From Arthrobacter pascens (GTDB lineage Bacteria > Actinomycetota > Actinomycetes > Actinomycetales > Micrococcaceae): DNA of 64,000 nt. Below are positions 45,916 to 54,779 of the stretch, piece by piece. The stretch covers positions 62,001-126,000 of the forward strand of contig NZ_JAFHKT010000134.1 of assembly GCF_017052465.1 (NCBI RefSeq). The letters are read 5' to 3'. Position numbers and translations under genes: made by a program. Each line of letters starts with the position of its first letter. Positions within the stretch are counted from its first letter, which is position 1. The notes beneath the pieces were generated by a model. The model was not told where the DNA came from. It ran no database searches and saw only the letters and a program-made list of their open reading frames with translations.

Positions 45916-46299
45916 ATGGCTAAAGTTGCCGCTGAACTGAAGTACTCCGCCGAGCACGAGTGGATCGCTGCTGACGGCTCGGGCCCCTCTGTAGTGGGCG
46001 TGTCCGCTGTTGCCGCAGAGGCGCTGGGCGACATTGTGTACGTTGACCTGCCCGAGGTTGGTTCCACGGTGACCGCAGGCGAGTCCTGTGGCGAGATCGA
46101 ATCCACCAAGTCCGTCTCCGACCTGTACTCCCCCGTGACGGGCGAGGTCACCGAAGTCAATGATGAAGTTGTCAGCGATCCTGCCGTGATCAACACCGAT
46201 CCCTATGGCGCAGGCTGGCTCTTCAAGGTCACCGTCACCGAAGAAGGCCCGTTGATGTCCGCCCAGGAATACGCCGAAGCAAATGGCGGCGAACTGTGA
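45916..46299 (+). CDS. gcvH: glycine cleavage system H protein
   Basis: 127-residue lipoyl carrier that shuttles the aminomethyl group among the P, T and L proteins. The lipoylation site is Lys65 in [27 protein letters not shown] and [14 protein letters not shown] are conserved. AAGGAAAG precedes the ATG. Its stop overlaps the GTG start of glyA. Confidence 0.97.
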   Translation: MAKVAAELKYSAEHEWIAADGSGPSVVGVSAVAAEALGDIVYVDLPEVGSTVTAGESCGEIESTKSVSDLYSPVTGEVTEVNDEVVSDPAVINTDPYGAGWLFKVTVTEEGPLMSAQEYAEANGGEL

Positions 46300-47639
46300 G
46301 CGGCGCTTCGTCCGCGGCGGGCACCGTGGCCTTTGAGCAAGTGGTCTCCCCCAGCCTGAACGCCGACCTGTCCGTCCTGGACCCCGAGGTCGCGGCGAAG
46401 ATCGACGACGAACTGGGCCGCCAGCGCGACGGCCTGGAGATGATCGCCTCGGAGAACCACACCGCGGCGGCTGTGATGCAGGCCCAGGGTTCGGTGCTGA
46501 CCAACAAGTACGCCGAAGGCTACCCCGGCAAGCGTTACTACGGCGGCTGCGAGCACGTGGACGTCATCGAACAGCTCGCCATCGACCGGATCAAGGCCCT
46601 GTTCGGCGCGGACTTCGCCAACGTACAGCCGCACTCCGGCGCCCAGGCCAACGCCTCGGTGATGCACGCGCTGATCAAGCCCGGCGACACCATCATGGGC
46701 CTGAACCTGGCCCACGGCGGGCACCTGACCCACGGCATGAAGATCAACTTCTCCGGCAAGCTCTATAACGTGGTCCCGTACCAGGTCCGCGAAGACACTC
46801 ACACCATAGACATGGCCGAGGTGGAGCGCCTGGCGCAGGAGCACAAGCCGCAGCTCATCGTGGCCGGCTGGTCGGCTTACGCCCGGCAGCTCGACTTCGC
46901 CGAGTTCCGCCGGATCGCCGACTCCGTGGGCGCCTACCTGATGGTGGATATGGCCCACTTCGCCGGGCTGGTCGCTGCCGGACTGCACCCCTCCCCCGTT
47001 CCGCACGCGCACGTCACCACGTCCACCACGCACAAGACCATGGCCGGTCCGCGCGGCGGGATCATCCTCAGCAATGACGCCGAAATTGCCAAGAAGATCA
47101 ACTCCGCCGTGTTCCCGGGCCAGCAGGGCGGGCCGCTGGAGCACGTCATCGCCGGCAAGGCCGTGGCCTTCAAGATTGCCGCCTCAGAGGAGTTCAAGGA
47201 GCGCCAGGAACGAGTCCTCGCCGGCGCCCGGATCCTGGCTGAACGCCTGGTCCAGCCCGACGTCACCGCCAAGGGCATCAACGTGATCTCAGGCGGCACT
47301 GACGTGCACCTGGTCCTGGTTGACCTGCGGAACTGCAACCTCGACGGACAACAGGCCGAAGACCGGCTCGCGGCAATCGACATCACCGTCAACCGCAACG
47401 CCGTCCCCTTCGATCCCCGCCCGCCGATGGTCACTTCAGGCCTGCGCATCGGCACCCCCGCGCTGGCCACCCGCGGCTTCGGCGAGGACGCCTTCCGCGA
47501 GGTCGCGGACATCATCGCCGAAGCACTAACGGCCGACGCCGGCTCGGACCTGTCTGGCCTCCGTCACCGCGTCGAGGTCCTGGCTTCGGCGCATCCGCTC
47601 TACCCGTCCCTGACCGCGGTTGGCACTGACGCCAGGTGA
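46296..47639 (+). CDS. glyA: serine hydroxymethyltransferase
   Basis: 447-residue PLP enzyme interconverting serine and glycine with THF. PLP lysine in [35 protein letters not shown] and [18 protein letters not shown] are conserved. The GTG start at 46296 overlaps the gcvH stop (GTGA). It has a slight N-terminal extension ([12 protein letters not shown]). It completes the operon: methylene-THF from glycine cleavage can be used to make serine. Confidence 0.95.
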   Translation: MSGASSAAGTVAFEQVVSPSLNADLSVLDPEVAAKIDDELGRQRDGLEMIASENHTAAAVMQAQGSVLTNKYAEGYPGKRYYGGCEHVDVIEQLAIDRIKALFGADFANVQPHSGAQANASVMHALIKPGDTIMGLNLAHGGHLTHGMKINFSGKLYNVVPYQVREDTHTIDMAEVERLAQEHKPQLIVAGWSAYARQLDFAEFRRIADSVGAYLMVDMAHFAGLVAAGLHPSPVPHAHVTTSTTHKTMAGPRGGIILSNDAEIAKKINSAVFPGQQGGPLEHVIAGKAVAFKIAASEEFKERQERVLAGARILAERLVQPDVTAKGINVISGGTDVHLVLVDLRNCNLDGQQAEDRLAAIDITVNRNAVPFDPRPPMVTSGLRIGTPALATRGFGEDAFREVADIIAEALTADAGSDLSGLRHRVEVLASAHPLYPSLTAVGTDAR

Positions 47640-47672
47640 CGGGTAGCGAGGCCCGGACCGGGCCTCAAATCT

Positions 47673-47718
47673 GGGGCCGGTGCATGTTCCCTGCAGGCAC
47701 CGGCCCCACCCATTTTTT
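47673..47718 (+). terminator. intrinsic terminator after glyA
   Basis: GGGGCCGGTGC (47673-47683) pairs with GCACCGGCCCC (47697-47707), followed by ACCCATTTTTT. A textbook rho-independent terminator, so the next genes likely use read-through or their own promoter, though only about 40 bases remain for one. Confidence 0.88.
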
Positions 47719-47759
47719 CGCTCCGTCACTTCAGTCGGGTGCTATACGAGAGGACTCTC

Positions 47760-48551
47760 TTGGAGAACCTGCGTTTCAAGATCACGCCCTCACCCGAGGT
47801 CGAAGATATGGTGAGACGTTTTCTGCCCCCACACGCAGAAGTCGCAATTTCCTGCCTGCCTGCCACCGGCGGAATCAGCGCGACGCTGGCGACCGCGACG
47901 AGATTGTCCGAGCAAGGGTACCGGGTCATCCCTCATCTCCCCGCCCGAATGATTCCCAGCACGAGTTTTCTCCGGAAGAGGTTGACCGACCTGACGCGCT
48001 CCGGCATCGGGCGCATCATCGTTATGGCCGGTGACGGGCCGCAGGAAGGACCGTACGGACAGAGCCTCCAGATAATGGAGGACATCACGGAGTTCAGCAG
48101 CAGATCATTCAAGCTCGGAATCGTCGGCCACCCAGAAAACCACCCCTCTGTCGCGGACTCAACCCTGTATGACGCACTGTTGGCCAAACAATATCTGGCT
48201 GCCGATCTCACTACTCAGCTCTGCTTCGACCCCAAAATACTTCGGCGCTATCTTCAGCGCCTCCGCAACGACGGCGTACAAATCCCGGTTTGGGCGAGTG
48301 CTCCCTGTCCGCTTGGGCGGGACGAACTGATCCAGGCTGCATCCCGTCCAGGAGTGGGCGTCTCCCTCCACAAGATCAGTCGTCCGGGCCCACTCAGCAG
48401 GCGGTCCTTCACAAACGGCAAATTCAATCTGACGCGGTTCAGCGTCGAAATCGGACCGGGCATCGCAGGATTACATGTCAATACCTTCAACAGACTCAAC
48501 GACCTCCAGCCATCTCTCGCGGCTTTCAACCTGACAGGAGCAACCCCATGA
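47760..48551 (+). CDS. methylenetetrahydrofolate reductase-like protein
   Basis: About 263 residues, of the short MTHFR-like type without a regulatory domain. Features of the flavin barrel: [49 protein letters not shown] and [19 protein letters not shown] prefer the TTG at 47760, six bases after GAGAGG; a GTG at 47739 gives seven extra residues. Its stop overlaps the pdxS start by four bases. It could reduce or use the methylene-THF formed by the glycine-cleavage genes just upstream. It is diverged from canonical MetF, so the reaction is not certain. Confidence 0.78.
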   Translation: MENLRFKITPSPEVEDMVRRFLPPHAEVAISCLPATGGISATLATATRLSEQGYRVIPHLPARMIPSTSFLRKRLTDLTRSGIGRIIVMAGDGPQEGPYGQSLQIMEDITEFSSRSFKLGIVGHPENHPSVADSTLYDALLAKQYLAADLTTQLCFDPKILRRYLQRLRNDGVQIPVWASAPCPLGRDELIQAASRPGVGVSLHKISRPGPLSRRSFTNGKFNLTRFSVEIGPGIAGLHVNTFNRLNDLQPSLAAFNLTGATP

Positions 48552-49450
48552 CTCAAACTTTAGAATCTCCAACTACAGGCAGCAGCCGCGTAAAGCGCGG
48601 CATGGCTGAGATGCTCAAGGGCGGCGTCATCATGGACGTCGTCAACGTCGAACAGGCCCGCATCGCCGAAGACGCCGGTGCCGTTGCTGTGATGGCGCTG
48701 GAACGCGTTCCGGCCGACATCCGTGCCCAGGGCGGCGTGTCCCGCATGTCCGATCCGGACATGATCGACCAGATCATCGATGCCGTGTCCATCCCGGTGA
48801 TGGCCAAGGCCCGGATCGGCCACTTCGTCGAGGCCCAGGTCCTGCAGTCCCTCGGCGTGGACTACATCGACGAGTCCGAGGTCCTCACCCCGGCCGACTA
48901 CGTGAACCATATCGACAAGTGGAACTTCATGGTTCCCTTCGTCTGCGGCGCTACCAACCTCGGTGAGGCGCTTCGCCGCATCAACGAGGGCGCTGCGATG
49001 ATCCGGTCCAAGGGTGAAGCCGGTACCGGTGATGTTTCCAACGCAACCGGGCACATGCGCCAGATCCGCTCGGAGATCGCCAAGCTTGCCGCACTGCCTG
49101 AGGACGAGCTGTACGTTGCGGCCAAGGAACTGCAGGCCCCGTACGAACTGGTCAAGGAAGTCGCCGCTGCCGGCAAGCTTCCCGTGGTGCTGTTCACCGC
49201 CGGCGGCATCGCCACCCCGGCCGACGCGGCAATGATGATGCAGCTCGGTGCCGACGGCGTGTTCGTCGGCTCGGGCATCTTCAAGTCCGGCAACCCCGCC
49301 CAGCGCGCGGCCGCCGTCGTGAAGGCAACCGCGTACTTCGATGACCCCGACGTCATCACCAAGGCCTCCCGCGGCCTGGGTGAAGCCATGGTGGGCATCA
49401 ACGTCGACGAGATCCCCCAGCCGCACCGCCTGGCCGAGCGCGGCTGGTAA
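48548..49450 (+). CDS. pdxS: pyridoxal 5'-phosphate synthase, PdxS subunit
   Basis: 300-residue synthase that builds PLP from ribose 5-phosphate, glyceraldehyde 3-phosphate and ammonia. [52 protein letters not shown] (catalytic Lys) and [14 protein letters not shown] are all conserved. The ammonia-supplying glutaminase pdxT is not next to it, as it usually is; the next gene is an aminotransferase. It may therefore be an extra copy that supports the PLP enzymes here, or use free ammonia. The ATG overlaps the MTHFR-like stop (ATGA). Confidence 0.95.
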   Translation: MTQTLESPTTGSSRVKRGMAEMLKGGVIMDVVNVEQARIAEDAGAVAVMALERVPADIRAQGGVSRMSDPDMIDQIIDAVSIPVMAKARIGHFVEAQVLQSLGVDYIDESEVLTPADYVNHIDKWNFMVPFVCGATNLGEALRRINEGAAMIRSKGEAGTGDVSNATGHMRQIRSEIAKLAALPEDELYVAAKELQAPYELVKEVAAAGKLPVVLFTAGGIATPADAAMMMQLGADGVFVGSGIFKSGNPAQRAAAVVKATAYFDDPDVITKASRGLGEAMVGINVDEIPQPHRLAERGW

Positions 49451-49484
49451 CGGTTGCATCTACGTAAATCAGAAAAGGAATAGC

Positions 49485-50684
49485 ATGCAGACACTTGCAC
49501 ACCGGCTCGAACGTCTGGGCACCGAAACCGCCTTTAGCGTCGCGCAAGCCGCCGCCGCCTGGAAGGCGAAGGGGAACCTGGTGTACCCCTTCCATCTCGG
49601 CGATATCAACATCCCCACCGCCCCAAACATCGTGGAGGCGATGAACCGGGCGATCGCAGACGGTTACACGGGCTACTGCCCCGGCCCGGGCATCCCGGCG
49701 CTGCGTGAAGCCCTCGCCGAGGACATCGGTTCGCGCCGCGGCATCCAGTTCTCGCCGGACAACGTGGTGGTCATGACCGGCGGCAAGCCCGTCATCACCA
49801 AGTTCCTCCAGGCGGTCATGAACCCCGGCCAGGAAGTGCTCTACCCCAACCCCGGCTTCCCGATCTATGAATCGCAGATCGAATACCTCGGCGGCACGTC
49901 CGTTGCCTACCGCTACGTGCCCACCTCCACGGGCTTCGCGATCGACCTGGACCAGATCCGTGCATCGATCACCCCCAACACGGTGGCCATCATTTACAAC
50001 GACCTGCAGAACCCGATCTCCGCGGAGTCCACCGCGGCAGAGCGGGAGGCCATCGCACAGCTCGCGATCGAACACGACCTCTGGGTCCTCTCCGACGAGG
50101 CCTATTTTGAAACCCGCTATGAAGGAATCTCGAGCTCGATCACGTCGATTCCGGGCATGGCCGAGCGTACTGTCATCCTCTACACGTTCAGCAAGAAGTT
50201 CGCGATGACCGGCTCGCGCCTCGGCTGCGCCGTCGCCCCGGTCGAGATCGCCAAGGTGCTCAGCACGCTCAACACCAACGATGAATCCTGCACCACGCAC
50301 TACGTGCAGTGGGCCGGCATCGAAGCACTCCGCGGCCCCCAGGAGCCGGTACAGCAGATGCTGGACGTCCTCAAGACACGACGGGACGCGGCCTGCGAGC
50401 TCCTGAATGGAATCCCCGGCATGCACGTCGCCGTCCCGCAGTCGACCTTCTACCTGTTCCCCGACGTCACCGAGGCCATGGATCGCCTGGGCTACACGGC
50501 AGTCGGCGACTTCGCCTCTGACGCCCTGTACAAGACCGGCGTTTCCTTCTGCACGCGGGAGCACTTCGGCCGGCGGCTGCCCGGTGAGGACCGGCGGTAC
50601 ATCCGGCTCGCCTACTCGGGTATCGAAGCGGAATCCATCCACGAGGGCCTCGGACGCCTGCGCGAATGGATCGTGACCGCATGA
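49485..50684 (+). CDS. class I/II PLP aminotransferase
   Basis: 399-residue aspartate-aminotransferase-fold enzyme. YTGYCPGPGIPALREALAED, VVMTGGKPVITKFLQAVMNP, IIYNDLQNPISAES (in place of the usual NPxNPTG), VLSDEAYFETRYEG and the PLP lysine in YTFSKKFAMTGSRLG. The NDLQNPIS variant suggests a distinct subgroup. Ribosome site AAAAGGA. Its stop overlaps the start of the hydroxyacid dehydrogenase (ATGA), suggesting a 2-oxo acid product handed to that enzyme. Confidence 0.9.
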   Translation: MQTLAHRLERLGTETAFSVAQAAAAWKAKGNLVYPFHLGDINIPTAPNIVEAMNRAIADGYTGYCPGPGIPALREALAEDIGSRRGIQFSPDNVVVMTGGKPVITKFLQAVMNPGQEVLYPNPGFPIYESQIEYLGGTSVAYRYVPTSTGFAIDLDQIRASITPNTVAIIYNDLQNPISAESTAAEREAIAQLAIEHDLWVLSDEAYFETRYEGISSSITSIPGMAERTVILYTFSKKFAMTGSRLGCAVAPVEIAKVLSTLNTNDESCTTHYVQWAGIEALRGPQEPVQQMLDVLKTRRDAACELLNGIPGMHVAVPQSTFYLFPDVTEAMDRLGYTAVGDFASDALYKTGVSFCTREHFGRRLPGEDRRYIRLAYSGIEAESIHEGLGRLREWIVTA

Positions 50685-51640
50685 GCCGGGTAGTCGTTAC
50701 GGGCAGGGTTCCCGAGGCAGCGCTCGAAAAGCTTCGTGCTGAGCACGAGGTCGATGCATGGACCGGGCCGGAGTCGATTGGCCGCGAGGAGCTGCTGCGC
50801 CGCGTGGCCGGTGCCGATGCGATCCTGAGCCTGCTCACCGAACGCGTCGACGGCGAGTTGCTCGACGCCGCCGGCCCGCAGCTCAAAGTGGTCTCCAACG
50901 TCGCCGTCGGCTACGACAACATCGATGTACGGGCCTGCACCGCGCGGGGCATCGTGGCCACCAACACGCCCGGTGTGCTCACCGAGGCTACGGCCGACAT
51001 CGCGTTCGGGCTCATCCTCATGGCAACCCGCCGGCTCGGTGAGGGCGAACGGCTCATCCGTGCCGGCCAGCCGTGGAAGTGGGGCATGTTCTTCCTGCTC
51101 GGGTCCAGCCTGCAGGGCAAGACCCTCGGCGTCGTCGGCATGGGCGGCATCGGCCAGGCCACAGCACGTCGGGCCAAGGCCTTCGGCATGGACATCGTTT
51201 ACCAGTCCCGCAGCGAGATCGATTCCGCGATCGCCGCGGAACTGGGCGCCCGCCGCGTCGACCTCGACGAGCTGCTGACGGTTTCCGACGTCATTTCGCT
51301 GCACTGCCCGTACGGACCCAACACCCACCACCTGATCGGCGCGGAGCAGCTCTCAGCGATGAAGAGCTCCACCTACCTCGTCAACACCGCGCGCGGGCCG
51401 ATCGTCAACGAAGCGGCCCTCGCCGCTGCGCTACGCGAGGGCGTCATCGCCGGTGCCGGGCTGGACGTCTTCGAAAAAGAGCCCACGGTCCACCCCGACC
51501 TGCTGGACCTGGAGAATGTGACACTCGTACCGCACCTCGGCTCGGCCACCATCGAGACGCGCACGGCCATGGCAGTACTCGCCGCCGACAATACACTCGC
51601 AGTGCTCCGCGGCGAACAGCCGCCCACGCCCATCGGCTAA
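50681..51640 (+). CDS. D-2-hydroxyacid dehydrogenase (glyoxylate/hydroxypyruvate reductase type)
   Basis: 319-residue NAD(P)-dependent dehydrogenase. Nucleotide loop VVGMGGIGQATARRAKAFGM followed by QSRSEID, where the Arg/Ser suggests NADP(H). The catalytic triad is in LVNTARGPIVNEAAL (Arg), LDVFEKEPTVHP (Glu) and VTLVPHLGSAT (His). VSNVAVGYDNIDVRACTARG is typical of glyoxylate/hydroxypyruvate reductases. The ATG at 50681 overlaps the aminotransferase stop. With serine/glycine enzymes upstream, hydroxypyruvate or glyoxylate are sensible substrates, but this is inference. Confidence 0.92.
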   Translation: MSRVVVTGRVPEAALEKLRAEHEVDAWTGPESIGREELLRRVAGADAILSLLTERVDGELLDAAGPQLKVVSNVAVGYDNIDVRACTARGIVATNTPGVLTEATADIAFGLILMATRRLGEGERLIRAGQPWKWGMFFLLGSSLQGKTLGVVGMGGIGQATARRAKAFGMDIVYQSRSEIDSAIAAELGARRVDLDELLTVSDVISLHCPYGPNTHHLIGAEQLSAMKSSTYLVNTARGPIVNEAALAAALREGVIAGAGLDVFEKEPTVHPDLLDLENVTLVPHLGSATIETRTAMAVLAADNTLAVLRGEQPPTPIG

Positions 51641-51709
51641 GGCACTCAGGCGCCATCACAGGACCCGGTTGTATGACCATGAAATCCGAATTTCCTCTTT
51701 AGGAGCAGC

Positions 51710-53215
51710 ATGACTATCGCCCCTGCATTTACCCCTGCTATTTCGCCTGCGAGTGAAGCGTCCCTGCTCGCATCCGTCCCGACCGGCCTGCTGATCGCCG
51801 GGCAGTGGCGGGACGCGTCAGACGGTGGCACGTTCAGCGTCCATGATCCCGCCACCGGGGAGGTGCTCGCCACCCTCGCATCCGCGACCAGCGAGGACGC
51901 TATTGCTGCTTTGGATGCAGCCGACGCTGCGCAGGCCTCTTGGGCGCGCACCGCACCCCGTACCCGGGCCGAGATCCTGCGCCGGGCATTCGACCTGGTC
52001 ACCGAACGCGCTGAGAACTTCGCGCTGCTGATGACCTTGGAGATGGGCAAGCCCCTGGCCGAGGCCCGCGGCGAGGTCACCTACGGGGCGGAGTTCCTGC
52101 GCTGGTTCTCCGAGGAAACCGTCCGGAACTACGGCCGCTACCTCACCACCCCCGAGGGCAAGAACAAGATCCTGGTCCAGCACAAACCCGTCGGTCCCTG
52201 TCTTTTGATCACGCCATGGAATTTTCCGCTCGCGATGGCCACCCGCAAGGTCGCTCCCGCGGTCGCCGCCGGCTGCACCATGGTCCTCAAACCCGCCAAG
52301 CTCACCCCGCTCACAGCGCAGTACTTCGCGCAGACCATGCTCGACGCCGGCCTCCCGCCCGGGGTCCTGAACGTGGTGTCCTCCTCCTCGGCCTCCGGGA
52401 TCTCCGGGCCGCTGCTGCAGGACTCCCGCCTGCGGAAGGTCTCGTTCACCGGATCCACCCCGGTCGGCAAGCGCCTCATGGCAGACGCTGCGCAGAACGT
52501 GCTGCGCACGTCCATGGAGCTCGGCGGGAACGCACCGTTCATCGTGTTCGAGGACGCTGACGTGGACGCTGCTGTCGAAGGGGCCATGGCTGCGAAGATG
52601 CGGAACATGGGCGAGGCCTGCACCGCCGCCAACCGGTTCCTCGTCCACGATGCCGTCGCCCAGGAATTCACCCGGAAGTTCGCCGCCGCGATGGGCGCCC
52701 TGACCGCCGGCCGCGGCACCGACCCGGACACCAAAGTCGGCCCGCTCATTGATGGCGGGGCCCGCGACGACGTCCACGCCCTGGTGACCGCTGCGGTCGA
52801 TGCCGGAGCCGTTGCTGTTACCGGCGGTGCGCCGGTGGACGGTCCCGGGTACTTCTACCAGCCCACCGTTCTGGCCGACGTGCCAAACGACGCCGCGATC
52901 CTGGGCCAGGAAATCTTCGGCCCGGTCGCCCCGGTCACCACCTTCACCACCGAGGACGAAGCCATCGAACTGGCCAACGCCAGCGAGTACGGGCTCGCGT
53001 CCTACCTATATAGCAAGGATTTCAACCGACTTCTGCGGGTTGCGGAGCAGATCGAGTTCGGCATGGTCGGGTTCAACGCCGGCGTCATCTCCAACGCCGC
53101 AGCTCCCTTCGGTGGCGTGAAGCAATCAGGACTCGGCCGCGAAGGCGGGTCGGAAGGCATCGCCGAATACACAACCACCCAATACATCGGCATCGCCGAC
53201 CCCTACGCTGACTAA
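51710..53215 (+). CDS. gabD: succinate-semialdehyde dehydrogenase
   Basis: 501-residue NAD(P)-dependent dehydrogenase. LITPWNFPLAMATRKVAPAV, KPAKLTPLTAQ, base Glu in SMELGGNAPFIVFEDAD, catalytic Cys in NMGEACTAANRFLVH, and the C-terminal PFGGVKQSGLGREGGSEG are typical of GabD. AGGAG precedes the ATG. It lies 69 bases after the hydroxyacid dehydrogenase and probably ends that operon, with a hairpin following. It may finish GABA or related degradation, feeding succinate to the TCA cycle. Confidence 0.92.
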   Translation: MTIAPAFTPAISPASEASLLASVPTGLLIAGQWRDASDGGTFSVHDPATGEVLATLASATSEDAIAALDAADAAQASWARTAPRTRAEILRRAFDLVTERAENFALLMTLEMGKPLAEARGEVTYGAEFLRWFSEETVRNYGRYLTTPEGKNKILVQHKPVGPCLLITPWNFPLAMATRKVAPAVAAGCTMVLKPAKLTPLTAQYFAQTMLDAGLPPGVLNVVSSSSASGISGPLLQDSRLRKVSFTGSTPVGKRLMADAAQNVLRTSMELGGNAPFIVFEDADVDAAVEGAMAAKMRNMGEACTAANRFLVHDAVAQEFTRKFAAAMGALTAGRGTDPDTKVGPLIDGGARDDVHALVTAAVDAGAVAVTGGAPVDGPGYFYQPTVLADVPNDAAILGQEIFGPVAPVTTFTTEDEAIELANASEYGLASYLYSKDFNRLLRVAEQIEFGMVGFNAGVISNAAAPFGGVKQSGLGREGGSEGIAEYTTTQYIGIADPYAD

Positions 53216-53224
53216 CAACACGAG

Positions 53225-53264
53225 AAGCGCCTGCCGCCCCCCATGGAGAGGACGGCAGGCGCTT
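53225..53264. terminator. terminator after gabD
   Basis: AAGCGCCTGCCG (53225-53236) pairs with CGGCAGGCGCTT (53253-53264), followed by TGCTGTTTGG. It separates gabD from the convergent marC gene. Confidence 0.72.
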
Positions 53265-53297
53265 TGCTGTTTGGAAGAATTGTTGATGTTGGCTGCA

Positions 53298-53915
53298 TCA
53301 GCTCCAGGTGCCAACAAAATCCTGTACCGAGTCAGCGATCATCTGAACGGCGATGGCCGAGAGCAGCAGGCCCGCTATGCGTGTCACCAGTTCGACGCCG
53401 TCCTCCCCCAAAATCTTCTGGATCAAAGACGCGAAGCGCATTGCCAGATACAGAGATATGAAGGTCAGGAGCACACCCGCGATGACTGCGGCAACACGAG
53501 CCGGACTGTCCGCCTGCTGAGCGAAGACCATGACAGCGACAATGGCACCCGGCCCGGCCATGAGCGGCGTGCCCAAGGGAACGAACGCCACGTTCTTGTA
53601 TCTGTTTGCGTTCTCAGTTCCATTATTTGTCCCGGTTAGCAGCTGCAGCGCGATGAGAATGAGAAGAAGGCCGCCAGCCCCTTGGAGGGCCGCAAGACTT
53701 ATGTGCATGTAGGAAAGGATGTTCTGGCCAAAAACGGCGAACGCCGTGATGACACCTGCGGCAACCGCCAAAGCCTGCAAGGCAGAGCGGTTTCGAAGCT
53801 TTGAGGTCATGTCTGCTGTTAGGGACAGGAACAGCGGCACCGTTCCAGGCGGGTCCATGATGACGAAGAGCGTGACCAGAACAGAAATAAAAAGCTGAGT
53901 ATCAATCCACTCCAT
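53298..53915 (-). CDS. MarC-family integral membrane protein
   Basis: 205-residue membrane protein with six predicted helices (for example FISVLVTLFVIMDPPGTVPL, GAGGLLLILIALQLLTG and TRIAGLLLSAIAVQMIAD). FVIMDPPGTVPLFLSLT and VPLGTPLMAGPGAI are family signatures. The role is unknown, although the family was once linked to multiple antibiotic resistance. The ATG at 53915 follows GAGAGGAG. It lies 87 bases downstream of the second SDR gene on the same strand. Confidence 0.92.
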   Translation of the reverse strand: MEWIDTQLFISVLVTLFVIMDPPGTVPLFLSLTADMTSKLRNRSALQALAVAAGVITAFAVFGQNILSYMHISLAALQGAGGLLLILIALQLLTGTNNGTENANRYKNVAFVPLGTPLMAGPGAIVAVMVFAQQADSPARVAAVIAGVLLTFISLYLAMRFASLIQKILGEDGVELVTRIAGLLLSAIAVQMIADSVQDFVGTWS

Positions 53916-54002
53916 GTGACTCCTCTCGTGGCCCCATTCAAGAACCAATGCGTCGGCCGTGGCCAACCGTCGTCACGGCCTGGAATTTCCAGTCCATAGG
54001 CC

Positions 54003-54779
54003 TCACCCGACGGATAAGACTCCTGCTGGCACGCCTAGAAGCCGCCCTGAGGTGAGCGACAGTCGTTGGCCGCTGATGTCGGCAGCGTCCATACCAAAGA
54101 TCCGCTCCACGGCTTCCGCGAGAACAGTGACGTCCGTAAAACCCGTGAACTTGCGCTCGGGCTGCGCTGCACGCATCCGATCATCCACCAGCGCCTTGAC
54201 CACGAAGACCACGGCCGCCGGGCTCTGCTTATTGGGTAGGCTGCAGCCCGCCTCTTGATGGAGCCGGAATCCGTCGGCAACAGCGAGGGTCCATGCCTCT
54301 GCAGCTGACTTTGCTGCAGCGTATGCGGCGCCATCTGCCGTGGGAGAGGACGCCGCCTGTGCGGAGACAATGGCCAGACGGCCAGCTGGGGATGTAGCGA
54401 GGTCCTCATAGAATGCACGGGTGGTGTTCCTGAGCGTCGTGAAGACACTGGTGTGCAGGAATTCCCAGTCTTCGTCTGTCTGCTCCTGGATTCCTCCGCC
54501 GCCGCGCCACCCTCCTACGAGGTGAATGAGGCCATCCGCCGGTCCAAGGTCGAATCGGATGGCCGTTGCTAACCGTTGAACGGCCTCAGGGTCGGCAAGA
54601 TCGCAGACGTAGCCCACGACATTCTCATGGGCTCTGGTAAGCTCCTGGACGCCATCTTCGCTTATGTCCACTGCAGCAACTCTTGCCCCTGCTTGAGTGA
54701 GCATGCGGATCACCGCGGCGCCGGCGGCGCTGGTTGAGCCGGCGACGACGACGGTGCGTCCTGCAAGAGGCTGATTCAC
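54003..54779 (-). CDS. SDR-family oxidoreductase, partner of DUF6421 copy B
   Basis: 258-residue paralog of the SDR at 27082. It shares the AGSTSAAGAAV nucleotide loop, AAVDISEDGV, GLIHLVGGWRGGGGIQEQ and the active-site AAYAAAKSAAEAWTLAVADG, so Ser-Tyr-Lys are intact. Its start overlaps the stop of DUF6421 copy B by four bases. In contrast to copy A, no threonine-aldolase-like gene follows; the next gene on the strand is marC. C-terminal ERKFTGFTDVTVLAEAVERI parallels copy A. Confidence 0.9.
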   Translation of the reverse strand: MNQPLAGRTVVVAGSTSAAGAAVIRMLTQAGARVAAVDISEDGVQELTRAHENVVGYVCDLADPEAVQRLATAIRFDLGPADGLIHLVGGWRGGGGIQEQTDEDWEFLHTSVFTTLRNTTRAFYEDLATSPAGRLAIVSAQAASSPTADGAAYAAAKSAAEAWTLAVADGFRLHQEAGCSLPNKQSPAAVVFVVKALVDDRMRAAQPERKFTGFTDVTVLAEAVERIFGMDAADISGQRLSLTSGRLLGVPAGVLSVG

